Origin: Frankiaceae bacterium
GTDB taxonomy: Bacteria > Actinomycetota > Actinomycetes > BP-191
Assembly: GCA_035556555.1 (NCBI GenBank)
Contig: DATMES010000035.1
Span: 62,001-126,000 of the forward strand
DNA: 64,000 nucleotides
Direction: 5' to 3'
In this document: positions 25,202 to 33,849 of the stretch, in pieces
Numbering within the stretch: position 1 is the stretch's first letter
Layout of the letters: every line of letters begins with the position of its first letter
Position numbers and translations under genes: made by a program
Notes under the pieces: model-generated
Databases searched by the model: none
What the model was told of the DNA's origin: nothing
Seen by the model: only the letters and a program-made list of their open reading frames with translations

Positions 25202-26014
25202 CTAGGCAGGCGTCGCGCGCCGGGCCTTGTTCCCCCCGGCCGCCTTGGCCTGGTAGAGCGCCGCGTCGGCCAGTGCCATGAGCGCCGTCGGCTCGGCCTC
25301 CTCGCCGGCCAGCGCGGCCACCCCCGCGGAGAACGACACCCGCCGCGCGCCGCCCCCCCGCGACGGATGGGTGAAGTGCGAGCGCAGCCGGTCGACGACG
25401 TCGTACGCCACCTCGGCCTCGAGGTCGACGAACACGACGCCGAACTCGTCGCCGCCCCACCGTCCCGCCACGTCCCCCGCGCGCAGGCCCCGGCGCAGCG
25501 TGTCGGCCACCGTGACCAGCGCGGCGTCGCCCGCGGCGTGGCCGAGGGTGTCGTTGAGGACCTTGAAGCGGTCGAGGTCGAGCAGGACGAGCGCGACGGT
25601 AGCGCCGGTACGCCGCGCCCGCGCCGTCTCCCGGTCGAGCGCCTCGGCCAGCCCGCGGCGGTTGAGCAGGCCGGTGAGCGGGTCCGTACGGGCCAGGGCT
25701 GCCAGCTCGTCGCGCAGCACCGACTCGCTGTCGGCGGCGAGCTGCCAGACGAGGACGTCCCAGAGCCGGTCGCAGACCCGGTAGTCGTGACCTGCGGAGA
25801 CCAGCTCCTTGACGACCTCGAACCGGCAGCCGGAGAGGTCCGCGAGCCGGTCGAGGGTGCGTACGGCGGTCAGCGACGCCGGCAGCCCGGGGAGCGCCTC
25901 GCCGTCGCGCAGCGCGGTGGCCGCGCCGAGCAGCCAGCCCTTCGCGGCGTCGCGCAGGGTGGCGGCCGACCCCGTGAGGTCGATCACCCGCGCGTCCCGC
26001 TTTCGGGCATTCAC
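25202..26014 (-). CDS. GGDEF domain diguanylate cyclase
   Basis: 270 aa, GTG start after GGGGGG. Residues ~1-110 are a helical region of unknown sensory type; residues ~111-265 are the GGDEF domain. DPLTGLLNRRGL and LDLDRFKVLNDTLGH are intact, the active site reads RWGGDEFGVVF, and an inhibitory RxxD site (RAGD) precedes it at normal spacing. It should make c-di-GMP from two GTP and be feedback-inhibited. No EAL domain and no membrane segment, so a soluble enzyme. Confidence 0.9.
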   Translation of the reverse strand: MNARKRDARVIDLTGSAATLRDAAKGWLLGAATALRDGEALPGLPASLTAVRTLDRLADLSGCRFEVVKELVSAGHDYRVCDRLWDVLVWQLAADSESVLRDELAALARTDPLTGLLNRRGLAEALDRETARARRTGATVALVLLDLDRFKVLNDTLGHAAGDAALVTVADTLRRGLRAGDVAGRWGGDEFGVVFVDLEAEVAYDVVDRLRSHFTHPSRGGGARRVSFSAGVAALAGEEAEPTALMALADAALYQAKAAGGNKARRATPA

Positions 26015-26082
26015 GAACCAAGCATCCCCCCGTACGCCGCCCGGCGCGCGTTGCGACACGGGCCGTGGGTACCGTGGGCGCC

Positions 26083-27042
26083 GTGACGTTCTTCCCGGGC
26101 ATCCGGCTGCACGTCGTGACCGGGAAGGGGGGCACCGGGAAGACGACGGTCGCCGCGGCGCTCGCCGTGGCGCTGTCCCGGGGTGGCAGGCGCGTGCTCG
26201 TCGCCGAGGTGGAGGGCAGGCAGGGGCTGGCGCCGCTGTTCGGGAAGGGGCCGCTGCCGCACGGGGAGACCCACGTCACGACCACCGAGGGCGGGGGGTC
26301 GGTGTCGGTGCTGCCGGTGGACCCCGAGCGCGCGCTGATCGAGTACCTCGACCTCTTCTACCACCTGGGCCGGGCGGGCAAGGTGCTGCAGAAGATGGGC
26401 GCCGTCGACTTCGTGACGACGATCGCGCCCGGGCTGCGGGACGTGCTGCTGATCGGCAAGGTGAAGGAGGCCGTCGTACGCCGCGCCGGCTCCGGCCGCT
26501 ACTACGACGCCGTCGTCCTCGACGCGCCGCCGACCGGGCGGATCGTGCGGTTCCTCGGGGCGACCGACGAGGTCGCGCAGATCGCCAAGGTGGGGCCGAT
26601 CCGTTCGCAGAGCGAGCAGGTCATGGCGATGCTGCGCGGCGACGAGACGGCGATCCACCTCGCGACGCTGCTCGAGGAGATGCCGGTGCAGGAGACCATC
26701 GACGGCGTCGACCACCTGGTCGCGGCGGGCCTGCCGGTGGGCGCGATCGTCGTCAACAGGGTGCGTTCGGAGCACCTCGCCGGGCCCGACCTGAAGAAGG
26801 CCGCGGCGGGGCGTCTCGACGTGGAGGCCATCGGCGCGGTGCTGGGCGAGGCGGGTCTGGCCGAGCCCGGGCTGGCGAAGGTGCTCGCCGAGGAGGCGTC
26901 GGAGCACGCGCGGCGGGTGGCGTTGCAGCAGGAGATGCGCGCCGACCTCCTGGCGCTCGGCCTGCCGCTCGTGGAGCTGCCGCTGCTCACGGAGACCGTG
27001 GACCTCGGGTCGGTCACGCGGCTCGCGGAGGCGTTCGCATGA
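26083..27042 (+). CDS. Get3/ArsA-like ATPase, first of pair
   Basis: 319 aa. The deviant Walker A is VTGKGGTGKTT with the signature Lys intact. Switch regions appear as AEVEGRQGLAPLF and VVLDAPPTGRIVRF. The gene is coupled to the second ATPase (ATGA overlap). Gene order ATPase, ATPase, WhiB, PBP matches Mycobacterium Rv3679-Rv3680-whiB4-ponA2 and Streptomyces SCO3577-3580. The mycobacterial pair forms a Get3-like complex linked to envelope/glycerol metabolism. Three in-frame GTG codons (26065, 26074, 26083) could start it; the last is chosen without strong support. Confidence 0.88.
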   Translation: MTFFPGIRLHVVTGKGGTGKTTVAAALAVALSRGGRRVLVAEVEGRQGLAPLFGKGPLPHGETHVTTTEGGGSVSVLPVDPERALIEYLDLFYHLGRAGKVLQKMGAVDFVTTIAPGLRDVLLIGKVKEAVVRRAGSGRYYDAVVLDAPPTGRIVRFLGATDEVAQIAKVGPIRSQSEQVMAMLRGDETAIHLATLLEEMPVQETIDGVDHLVAAGLPVGAIVVNRVRSEHLAGPDLKKAAAGRLDVEAIGAVLGEAGLAEPGLAKVLAEEASEHARRVALQQEMRADLLALGLPLVELPLLTETVDLGSVTRLAEAFA

Positions 27043-28160
27043 CGTTCGACCTCGACGCGATGCTGGCGACGAAGAAGATCGTCGTCTGCTGCGGATCCGG
27101 CGGTGTGGGGAAGACGACAACCGCTGCGGCCCTGGCACTGCGGGCCGCCGAGCGCGGCCGCCGCGTCGTCGTCGTCACCATCGACCCGGCCAAGCGGCTC
27201 GCCCAGTCGCTCGGCCTCACCGAGCTCGACAACACCCCCCGGCCGGTCACCGGCGCGGTCTCGGGGAGCGGCGAGCTGCACGCGATGATGCTGGACATGA
27301 AGAGGACGTTCGACGACATCGTCCTCACCCACGCCGACGCCGAGCGGGCACAGCAGATCCTCGCCAACCCGTTCTACGTGATGCTCTCCGCCAACCTCGC
27401 CGGCACGCAGGAGTACATGGCGATGGAGAAGCTCGGGCAGCTCCACGCCACCGGCGAGTGGGACCTCATCGTCGTGGACACGCCGCCGACCCGTTCCGCG
27501 CTCGACTTCCTCGACGCGCCGGACCGGATGACGCGGTTCCTGGAGGGGCGGTTCCTCCGGCTCGTGCTGGCGCCGGCGAAGGCGGGCGGGCGGTTCGGCG
27601 TACGGGTGATGAACGTCGGCCTCAACACCTTCACCGGCGTCATCACCAAGATCACCGGGGCGGAGCTGCTGCGGGACCTGCGGGACTTCTTCGCGGCGTT
27701 CGAGACGATGTTCGGCGGGTTCCGCGACCGCGCGCAGCAGACGTACTCGCTGCTGCAGGCCCGGGACACGGCGTTCGTCGTGGTGGCGTCGCCCGACCCC
27801 GCGGCGCTGCGCGAGGCGGCGTACTTCGTCGAACGCCTCTCCGCCGAGCGGATGCCGCTGGCCTGCGTCGTCGTCAACCGCGTGCATCGCGTGGCGACGA
27901 CGGCTGTCACGCCGGAACGCGCGGTGGCGACGGCGGAGGTGCTGGCCGAACGCCGCGTGCGCGGGCCGGCTGCGGGGCTGCTGCGGCTCCACGCCGACCG
28001 GCTCGCGGTGGCGGCGGCGGAGCGGCGGACGATCCGCGCGTTCGCGGCGGGGCGGGCCGACGTGCCGATGCTGGAGGTGCCGGCGATGGCGGCCGACGTG
28101 CACGACGTAGACGACCTGCGGCGGATCGGCTTGGCGCTGGCGGGCGACCCCGCGGCGTAA
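27039..28160 (+). CDS. Get3/ArsA-like ATPase, second of pair
   Basis: 373 aa. The Walker A reads CCGSGGVGKTT: the signature Lys of the first partner is Ser here, as is usual for the second member of this pair. Other motifs: TIDPAKRLAQSLGL (switch I) and VVDTPPTRSALDFLDAP (switch II). A helical domain at ~95-215 could bind a partner or hydrophobic client. No arsenite Cys triad, so arsenic pumping is unlikely. Expected to act as a heterodimer with the preceding ATPase. Confidence 0.9.
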   Translation: MTFDLDAMLATKKIVVCCGSGGVGKTTTAAALALRAAERGRRVVVVTIDPAKRLAQSLGLTELDNTPRPVTGAVSGSGELHAMMLDMKRTFDDIVLTHADAERAQQILANPFYVMLSANLAGTQEYMAMEKLGQLHATGEWDLIVVDTPPTRSALDFLDAPDRMTRFLEGRFLRLVLAPAKAGGRFGVRVMNVGLNTFTGVITKITGAELLRDLRDFFAAFETMFGGFRDRAQQTYSLLQARDTAFVVVASPDPAALREAAYFVERLSAERMPLACVVVNRVHRVATTAVTPERAVATAEVLAERRVRGPAAGLLRLHADRLAVAAAERRTIRAFAAGRADVPMLEVPAMAADVHDVDDLRRIGLALAGDPAA

Positions 28161-28185
28161 GGTGCCGGCGTTCCGGGCCGGGGCT

Positions 28186-28237
28186 CGTTCTCTGCGGTTC
28201 ACGCGCCGGTCTCACGCGTGATGATCTTCAAAGAACG
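28186..28237. repeat. 52-bp element, copy 1 (forward)
   Basis: CGTTCT at the left end and AGAACG at the right, with inner arms TCACGCG and CGCGTGA and the shared core GCCGGTCTC plus TGATCTTCA. The same 52-base sequence recurs inverted at 31348-31399 and 39053-39104. Located between the converging ATPase and WblA genes. Confidence 0.8.
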
Positions 28238-28278
28238 GGTGCGGCCGGCCCCGCGGCCTAGGGGCCCCGGAAACGACG

Positions 28279-28363
28279 GAACGGCCCCACCGCGCCCCTA
28301 CAACACGGTGAAGCCGTTCACGTCGGGACCGGTGCCGCCGCCCCTACAACAGCGGCGCCGGTC
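28279..28363 (-). terminator. Two tandem hairpins with an identical 13-nt loop
   Basis: Hairpin 1 has 14-base arms (28279-28292 and 28306-28319). Hairpin 2 has 12-base arms (28327-28338 and 28352-28363). The stems are unrelated, but both loops read CGCCCCTACAACA on the plus strand (TGTTGTAGGGGCG in the WblA transcript). On the minus strand hairpin 1 is fully paired using two G-U pairs and hairpin 2 has one mismatch. Likely the transcript end of the WblA gene. Confidence 0.6.
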
Positions 28364-28376
28364 TCGATGCCGACCG

Positions 28377-28658
28377 CTAGGCGGTCGAGTAGCTCTTCTC
28401 GAAGTCCTGACGAGCGGTGAGCAGCAGAACGTTCCAGGACTTCACGTCGGGACGGCGGCGGAGCAGCGCGCGGCGCTCACGCTCGGTCATCCCGCCCCAG
28501 ACCCCGAACTCGACGCGGTTGTCGAGGGCGTCGGCCAGGCACTCGGTGCGCACGGGGCACCCGAGGCACACCTGCTTCGCGCGGTTCTGGGCCGCTCCCT
28601 GGACGAACAGCTCGTCCGGGTCGGTCGTACGGCAGCTCGCGCGGGTGGTCCAGTCCAT
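28377..28658 (-). CDS. wblA: WhiB family regulator, WblA/WhiB4-like
   Basis: 93 aa. Cluster Cys: SCRTTDP (Cys9) and CLGCPVRTEC (C-x2-C-x5-C). These are followed by GVWGGMTERERRALLRRRP, the DNA-contact region. The longer C-terminal tail (SWNVLLLTARQDFEKSYS) and the position between the Get3-like pair and a class A PBP identify it as the WblA (Streptomyces)/WhiB4 (Mycobacterium) orthologue, a redox-sensing regulator of development and oxidative-stress genes. Diverges from the PBP gene. Confidence 0.85.
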   Translation of the reverse strand: MDWTTRASCRTTDPDELFVQGAAQNRAKQVCLGCPVRTECLADALDNRVEFGVWGGMTERERRALLRRRPDVKSWNVLLLTARQDFEKSYSTA

Positions 28659-28893
28659 GTCGTGGATCCTTCGAGTGCTAGCCGAGGCAGGTGTTTTTGG
28701 TGCGGTTTCGACCGTACGGAGCCAGTCCCGGCAGGCACATCCCCTTACCGGACCCTTTCAGGTAGTCCGAACGGGTGGTAAGTCGCAGGGGACTTTGGCC
28801 ATTCCCGCCCGCCGCCCCGTGTGGGTCCGTTACGCTTGAGGATCATCCGCCGGTGCGCGCCCGCGCCCGAGACGCGGTCCCCTCTCCTGATCG

Positions 28894-31308
28894 GTGACGT
28901 TGTTGGCACGTACGGACTCGGGCAGCGCGCTGCACCGGAGCGCCCTCGTGCTGGCCGTCAGCGTGCTCGCGGGGCTGCTGCTGGCGGCGGGGGCGTTTCC
29001 GCTGGTGGGCGGCTTCGGCATGCTCGCCAGGGCGGGCGCGGAGTCGTTCGACAAGCTGCCGGACGAGCTCGAGGAGGAGCCGCTCCCGCAGCGCTCGAAG
29101 ATCCTCGCCGCGGACGGGTCCGTGCTGGCAGAGATCTTCCTCAACGAGAACCGCGTCGTCGTGCCGATCAGCGAGATCCCCGACGACGTCGTCTACAGCA
29201 TCCTGGCCGTCGAGGACTCCCGCTTCTACGAGCACCGCGGCATCGACGTGCGCGGCCTCGCCCGCGCGCTGTGGCGCAACCGGCAGGCCGGCGAGGTCAC
29301 CCAGGGCGGGTCGACGATCACCCAGCAGTACGTCAAGAACGTCCTCGTCGAGAACGCCGACGACAAGGCCGATGCCGCCAAGGCGATCGAGCGGTCGACG
29401 CAGCGGAAGATCCGCGAGGCGCGGTACGCCATCGCGCTGGAACGCCGCTACACCAAGCGCGAGATCCTCGAGAAGTACCTGAACATCGCGTACTTCGGCG
29501 ACGGCGTGTACGGCGTCGGCACCGCCGCGCAGCACTACTTCCGCAAGCCCGTCCAGAAGCTCACGCTCGGCGAGTCGGCGCTGCTGGCCGGCATGGTCAA
29601 GAACCCCCGCTTCTACAACCCCGTCGACAACCCGCGGAACGCCAAGGCGCGCCGCGACCTCGTGCTGACGCGCGCCGCCGAGGTCGGCTTCATCGACCCC
29701 GCGCGCGTCGCCGCCGCGGTGAAGAAGCCGTTGCCGAAGATCAACCCGCAGAAGCTGGCAGACCTGCAGAACAACAAGATCGCGCCGGCGTTCCTCACGT
29801 ACATGCGCGAGTACTTCCTCAGCGACCCGAAGTTCGGGGCGACGGAGGGGGAGCGCAAGGCGCGGCTGTTCCAGGGCGGCCTCGAGGTCCACACGACGCT
29901 CGACCCGAAGCTGCAGGCCGTCGCGACCGCGACGCTGAACAAGACCCTCCCGCTGCCGAACGACCCCGCCGCCGCTGCCGTCGTCGTCACGCCCGGCACA
30001 GGCGAGGTCAAGGCGATGGCCGTCGTCAACCACGACGCCAAGACCAAGCAGGTCAACCTCGCCACCGGCGGCTCGTCGGGCTTCCAGGCGGGGTCGACGT
30101 TCAAGATGTTCACGCTCGCGGCCGCCGTCGAGCAGGGCCTCCCGCTCAAGCTGCGGCTGAACTCTCCCGCCCGCTACCGGCCCGACCCGGCGAAGTGCGA
30201 CACCCCCGACGACGGCGTGTTCCAGAACGCCGGCGACAGCGAGGCCGGCAACTTCGACCTGCCGACCGCCACGTGGATGTCGGTCAACACGTACTACGTG
30301 CAGCTCCAGGACCGCGTCGGCATCCCGAGCGTCGCCGCGATGGCGCGCCGGATGGGCGTGACGCTCAACAGGGAGCCCGGCTCGCGGGAGTGCGCGTTCA
30401 CGCTCGGCAGCTTCGAGGTCGACCCGCTGGAGATGGCGGCGGCGTACGCGACGCTGGCCGCGGAGGGCATGTACTGCAAGCCGATGCCGATCACGTCGGT
30501 GAAGGCGCCGGACGAGGACGTGCAGACGTTCGAGCCCGAGTGCAGCCGCGTGCTCACCGCCGACGACGCCAACACCGTCACGTCGGTCCTGCGCGGCGTC
30601 ATCGACGGCACTCACCCGCACCGTACGGGCCGTGCCGCGTCCCTCGGCCGTCCCGCCGCCGGCAAGACCGGCACGACGACGGGGCCGAGCGCGGCGTGGT
30701 TCGACGGCTACACGCCCGACTTCGCGGCGGCCGTCTGGATGGGCCACCCGACCGCTCCCGCGTTCAACCCGCTGCGCAACGTGCACGGCGTCGGCACGGT
30801 GTACGGGGGCGGGTTCCCCGCGCAGATGTGGCGGGAGATCATGCTCGCCGCCCACGACGGCCTGCCCGTACGAGACTTCCCCGACCCGCCCGCGACGGCG
30901 TTGTTCGGCAAGCAGGTGGCCGTGCCGGACCTCCGCGGGATGACGCCGGAGGAGGCGGAGGAGGCGCTCCGCGGGCTCGGGCTGACGCTGGTCGTCAACC
31001 GCGGCTCCGTCAACGCCGCCCCGATCCCGGCGGGTGCCATCGGGTCGCAGCGGCCGTCCCCCGGGACGAACGTCGCCAAGGGCTCCGTCGTCACCGTCTA
31101 CCTGTCGAACGGCCGCTACCCGCCGGTCCAGCCGTCCCCGACGCCCACGAAGACGGCGCCGCTCACGCCGTTGCCGAGCTCGTCCACGCCTCCGCCGCCT
31201 CCGCCGAGCTGCAACGGCAACCCCAAGAAGTGCCAGACGCCCTCGCCGACCCCGACTCCCACGCCGTCGCCGAGCGGCGGTACGGGCGGCGAACAGGGCG
31301 GCGGCTAG
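28894..31308 (+). CDS. Class A penicillin-binding protein with PASTA domain (PonA2-like)
   Basis: 804 aa from a GTG. One membrane helix (~15-40). Transglycosylase motifs: VEDSRFYEHRGID and GGSTITQQYVKN. Transpeptidase motifs: GSTFKMF (SxxK), SVNTYY (SxN) and GKTGTT (KTG). A single PASTA domain (VAVPDLRGMTPEEAEEALRG) sits at ~670-735, then a Pro-Ser-Thr tail. It polymerises and cross-links peptidoglycan outside the membrane. Synteny with WblA and the Get3-like pair points to PonA2. Confidence 0.93.
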   Translation: MTLLARTDSGSALHRSALVLAVSVLAGLLLAAGAFPLVGGFGMLARAGAESFDKLPDELEEEPLPQRSKILAADGSVLAEIFLNENRVVVPISEIPDDVVYSILAVEDSRFYEHRGIDVRGLARALWRNRQAGEVTQGGSTITQQYVKNVLVENADDKADAAKAIERSTQRKIREARYAIALERRYTKREILEKYLNIAYFGDGVYGVGTAAQHYFRKPVQKLTLGESALLAGMVKNPRFYNPVDNPRNAKARRDLVLTRAAEVGFIDPARVAAAVKKPLPKINPQKLADLQNNKIAPAFLTYMREYFLSDPKFGATEGERKARLFQGGLEVHTTLDPKLQAVATATLNKTLPLPNDPAAAAVVVTPGTGEVKAMAVVNHDAKTKQVNLATGGSSGFQAGSTFKMFTLAAAVEQGLPLKLRLNSPARYRPDPAKCDTPDDGVFQNAGDSEAGNFDLPTATWMSVNTYYVQLQDRVGIPSVAAMARRMGVTLNREPGSRECAFTLGSFEVDPLEMAAAYATLAAEGMYCKPMPITSVKAPDEDVQTFEPECSRVLTADDANTVTSVLRGVIDGTHPHRTGRAASLGRPAAGKTGTTTGPSAAWFDGYTPDFAAAVWMGHPTAPAFNPLRNVHGVGTVYGGGFPAQMWREIMLAAHDGLPVRDFPDPPATALFGKQVAVPDLRGMTPEEAEEALRGLGLTLVVNRGSVNAAPIPAGAIGSQRPSPGTNVAKGSVVTVYLSNGRYPPVQPSPTPTKTAPLTPLPSSSTPPPPPPSCNGNPKKCQTPSPTPTPTPSPSGGTGGEQGGG

Positions 31309-31347
31309 CCGGACACCCGCCCGCCGCCGTCGCGGCCGGGCATGTCT

Positions 31348-31399
31348 CGTTCTCTGAAGATCGCCACGCTCGAGACCGGCGGGTGGACTGCAAGGGTCG
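31348..31399. repeat. 52-bp element, copy 2 (inverted)
   Basis: Inverted copy of the element at 28186-28237. The core GAGACCGGCG and the CGTTCTCTGAAGATC end are well preserved; the other end is diverged (AGGGTCG for AGAACG). Lies between the converging PBP and YqeY genes. Confidence 0.75.
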
Positions 31400-31414
31400 G
31401 GCAGGCGAGGGGGC

Positions 31415-31870
31415 TCAGGAGCTCAGCGCCTTCTTGACGGCGGCGGCGACGCGGCCGCCCTCGGCGCGGCCCGCGACCTGCGGCGTCACGAGCTTCATGA
31501 CGAGCCCCATCTGCTGCGGCGACGTCGCGCCGGTCTCCGCGATCGCCGTCGCGACGAGCGCGGTGAGGTCCTCGTCGGACAGCTGCGCGGGCAGGTACTC
31601 CTCGACGATCGCGCCCTCGGCCCGCTCGCGCTCCGCGAGCTCCGTACGGCCGCCGTCGCTGAACGCCTCCGCCGCCTCGCGCCGCTTCTTCCCCTCGCGG
31701 GCCAGCACCTTGAGCACCTCGTCGTCGTCCAGCTCGCGGGCCGCGCCGCCGGAGACCTCTTCGTTCTTGATCGCGGTCAGGACCATCCGCAACGTCGCCG
31801 TGCGGAGCTCGTCACGGGCCTTCATCGCGGTGGTCAGGTCGTTCTGCAGCCGGTCCTTGAGGTCGCTCAT
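31415..31870 (-). CDS. GatB/YqeY domain-containing protein
   Basis: 151 aa. It begins DLKDRLQNDLTTAMKARDELR, contains TLRMVLTAIKNEE, and ends with the tail-domain pattern GLVMKLVTPQVAGRAEGGRVAAAVKKAL shared with the C-terminus of GatB. Stand-alone YqeY proteins bind tRNA-related partners by homology but their role is unsettled. Its place beside the PBP and phosphoesterase genes is conserved in actinobacteria. Confidence 0.93.
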   Translation of the reverse strand: MSDLKDRLQNDLTTAMKARDELRTATLRMVLTAIKNEEVSGGAARELDDDEVLKVLAREGKKRREAAEAFSDGGRTELAERERAEGAIVEEYLPAQLSDEDLTALVATAIAETGATSPQQMGLVMKLVTPQVAGRAEGGRVAAAVKKALSS

Positions 31871-31905
31871 GGGCCGATCCTCGCAGGCTCGCGCAGAATG
31901 GGCCC

Positions 31906-32787
31906 ATGCGTTTCGCCGTCGCCGCCCCGCTCGCCCTCGCGGGGGCGGCGGTCGCCGGCGTCGGGTACGCGGCGGGCGTCGAGCGGAACGCGTTCGTGCT
32001 CCGCCGCTACGACGTCCCCGTGCTGCCGCCGGGCGCCCAGCCGCTCAAGGTGCTGCACGTCAGCGACGTGCACATGCTCGGGCGGCAGCACCGCAAGCAG
32101 GCGTTCCTGCGCCGCCTGGCCGACGAGGGCCCCGACCTCGTCGTCACGACCGGCGACAACCTCGCGGGCCCCGACGGGATCCCCGCCGTCCTCGCCGCGC
32201 TGGACCCGCTGCGGGGCACGCCGGGCGTCTTCGTGCTCGGCTCCAACGACTACTACGCCCCCAAGCCGAAGAACCCGTTCAAGTACTTCTTCCCGCGGCA
32301 CAAGCGCGTCATCGGCGACCCGCTGCCGTGGCGGGAGCTCGTGGACGGCTTCGAGGACATGGGCTGGACCGACCTGACGAACGACCGCCGCCTCGCGACG
32401 GCAGGCGGCCGTACGGTCGAGGTGGCCGGCGTCGACGACCCGCACCTCAAGCGCGACCGGCTCGCGGTGGCGGACAAGCCCGTCGCCGCCGGCGCCGAGG
32501 TGCACCTCGCGCTGGTGCACGCGCCGGAGCCGCGGGCGCTGGACCGGTTCGAACGCAGCGGGTTCGACCTGCTGCTCTGCGGCCACACCCACGGCGGCCA
32601 GCTGCGCGTCCCCGGCGTCGGAGCGCTCGTCACCAACTGCGGCATCGACCGCGCCCGCGCGCGCGGCCTCTCGCGCTACGGCGACGCGTGGCTGCACGTC
32701 TCCGCGGGGCTCGGGACGTCGCCGTACGCCCCTGTGCGCTTCGCCTGCCGTCCGGAGGCGTCGTTGCTCACCCTGGTCGCACGCTAG
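31906..32787 (+). CDS. Membrane-anchored metallophosphoesterase
   Basis: 293 aa. An N-terminal hydrophobic helix (~3-24) anchors it. Calcineurin-like motifs follow in order: HVSDVHM, TTGDNLAG, GSNDYY (Asn-Asp for the usual GNH-D/E), LVHAPEP and CGHTHGGQLRVP. A YkuE-like phosphodiesterase. CAGAAT six bases before the ATG may be a leaderless -10 box. Its TAG stop is part of a TAGACT box that could drive the tRNA-Pro. Confidence 0.9.
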   Translation: MRFAVAAPLALAGAAVAGVGYAAGVERNAFVLRRYDVPVLPPGAQPLKVLHVSDVHMLGRQHRKQAFLRRLADEGPDLVVTTGDNLAGPDGIPAVLAALDPLRGTPGVFVLGSNDYYAPKPKNPFKYFFPRHKRVIGDPLPWRELVDGFEDMGWTDLTNDRRLATAGGRTVEVAGVDDPHLKRDRLAVADKPVAAGAEVHLALVHAPEPRALDRFERSGFDLLLCGHTHGGQLRVPGVGALVTNCGIDRARARGLSRYGDAWLHVSAGLGTSPYAPVRFACRPEASLLTLVAR

Positions 32788-32805
32788 ACTCTCGCTCTGC
32801 TGCAT

Positions 32806-32883
32806 CGGGATGTAGCGCAGCTTGGTTAGCGCGCCACGTTCGGGACGTGGAGGCCGGGAGTTCGAATCTCCCCATCCCGACCA
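32806..32883 (+). tRNA. tRNA-Pro (anticodon CGG)
   Basis: Acceptor CGGGATG pairs with CATCCCG. The anticodon stem is CCACG/CGTGG with loop TTCGGGA (anticodon CGG). The T arm is GGGAG-TTCGAAT-CTCCC. Discriminator A and an encoded CCA end complete it. All four arms are standard. Confidence 0.97.
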
Positions 32884-32894
32884 CCGTACGACGC

Positions 32895-32924
32895 CGGCTC
32901 CGGTCCCTCTCGGGGCCGGAGCCG
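32895..32924. terminator. Hairpin after tRNA-Pro
   Basis: CGGCTCCGG, a 12-base loop, CCGGAGCCG. A 9-bp GC stem a few bases after the tRNA and before the converging gene's stop; it can serve both directions. Confidence 0.65.
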
Positions 32925-32932
32925 CGTGCGTT

Positions 32933-33757
32933 CTACAGCGGCGGGCCCTCCGTCTCGCAGCTCGCCTGGGCCGGCGTGCCGGTGGCGGGGTTGGCGAGGA
33001 TGACCTCGCACGTCGTCCCCGCGCCGTCCGTACGGACCTGGATGCGGGTCCCGTCCGCCGTGACCGTCTCCCGCCGGATCAACGGCGTGGGTGTCCCTTC
33101 AGGGTCCCTGTCGGTGCCGGGGATGCGGTCGGCGAGGACCGTGCCGCGCTCGGCGCGCACGACGACCCAGGTGGCCGTACGGCCCGCGGCGACGGGCACC
33201 AGCGCGCCGCCGCGCGCGGACACCCGTATCCGCTCCGCCTTCGGCGCGCCGATCGCGGCGGAGGTCACGACGACGCTCGCGGCGTCCGGCGCGACGACGA
33301 CCACCGCGCTCCGGCCGGCCTCCTCGACGTGCTCGGTGACGACGCGCTCGCGGTCGTCCAGGGTGCGCGCGCTGACGCGCCGGGCCTCGTCGTCGCGCAC
33401 GACCAGGACGGCCACCGTGACGTGGTCGGCGTACGGCATCGCGAGGACGACGACACTGCCGCCGGCCTCGCGCCAGTCCTCGGCGTAGAGCGTCGCCGCC
33501 TGCTCCAGCGTCACGCTCGCGTCCCGCTCCGCCCAGCCCCGCACCGCCGTCTCGCGCAGGGCCTGGTCGCCCGCGCGTGACCCCGCCGCGGGCCAGCCGG
33601 GCAGCGTCGGAGGTGGTGGCGGCGGAGGTACGGGCTCCGGTCGCAGCGCCACGTACGCCCCCGCCGCGGCCACCACGACGGCCACGACGACGCCGAGCGC
33701 CACGATCCAGCGCGGCAGCGGATCGCGTTCCGGTGACTCGAGTACCTCGGCCGTCAT
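32933..33757 (-). CDS. Membrane-anchored protein of unknown function
   Basis: 274 aa. One membrane helix (~17-36), then a Pro run (PPPPPPP) as a spacer to an extracytoplasmic domain. The domain has GSRAGDQALRETAVRGWAERD, then regularly spaced beta strands rich in Val (GGSVVVLAMPYADHVTVAVLVV; SAVVVVAPDAASVVV), and two Cys near the C-terminus (TTCEVILANP and ASCETEG). No family recognised. Diverges from two tandem membrane-protein genes that may be functionally linked. Confidence 0.7.
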   Translation of the reverse strand: MTAEVLESPERDPLPRWIVALGVVVAVVVAAAGAYVALRPEPVPPPPPPPTLPGWPAAGSRAGDQALRETAVRGWAERDASVTLEQAATLYAEDWREAGGSVVVLAMPYADHVTVAVLVVRDDEARRVSARTLDDRERVVTEHVEEAGRSAVVVVAPDAASVVVTSAAIGAPKAERIRVSARGGALVPVAAGRTATWVVVRAERGTVLADRIPGTDRDPEGTPTPLIRRETVTADGTRIQVRTDGAGTTCEVILANPATGTPAQASCETEGPPL

Positions 33758-33849
33758 GGTGCCGTACCCCCGTCGTGGTCGAGTGGCGCGCACGGTAACG
33801 TGCCGCCACAGCGGCGGCCAGGGCGGCGACGAGAACGGGGTGGGTCCGG

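Noticed and set aside
28218-28250. Peptide IFKERV appearing at the start of frames at 28218 and, on the other strand, near 39075
   Set aside because: It is the translation of the 52-bp repeat, not a shared protein domain.
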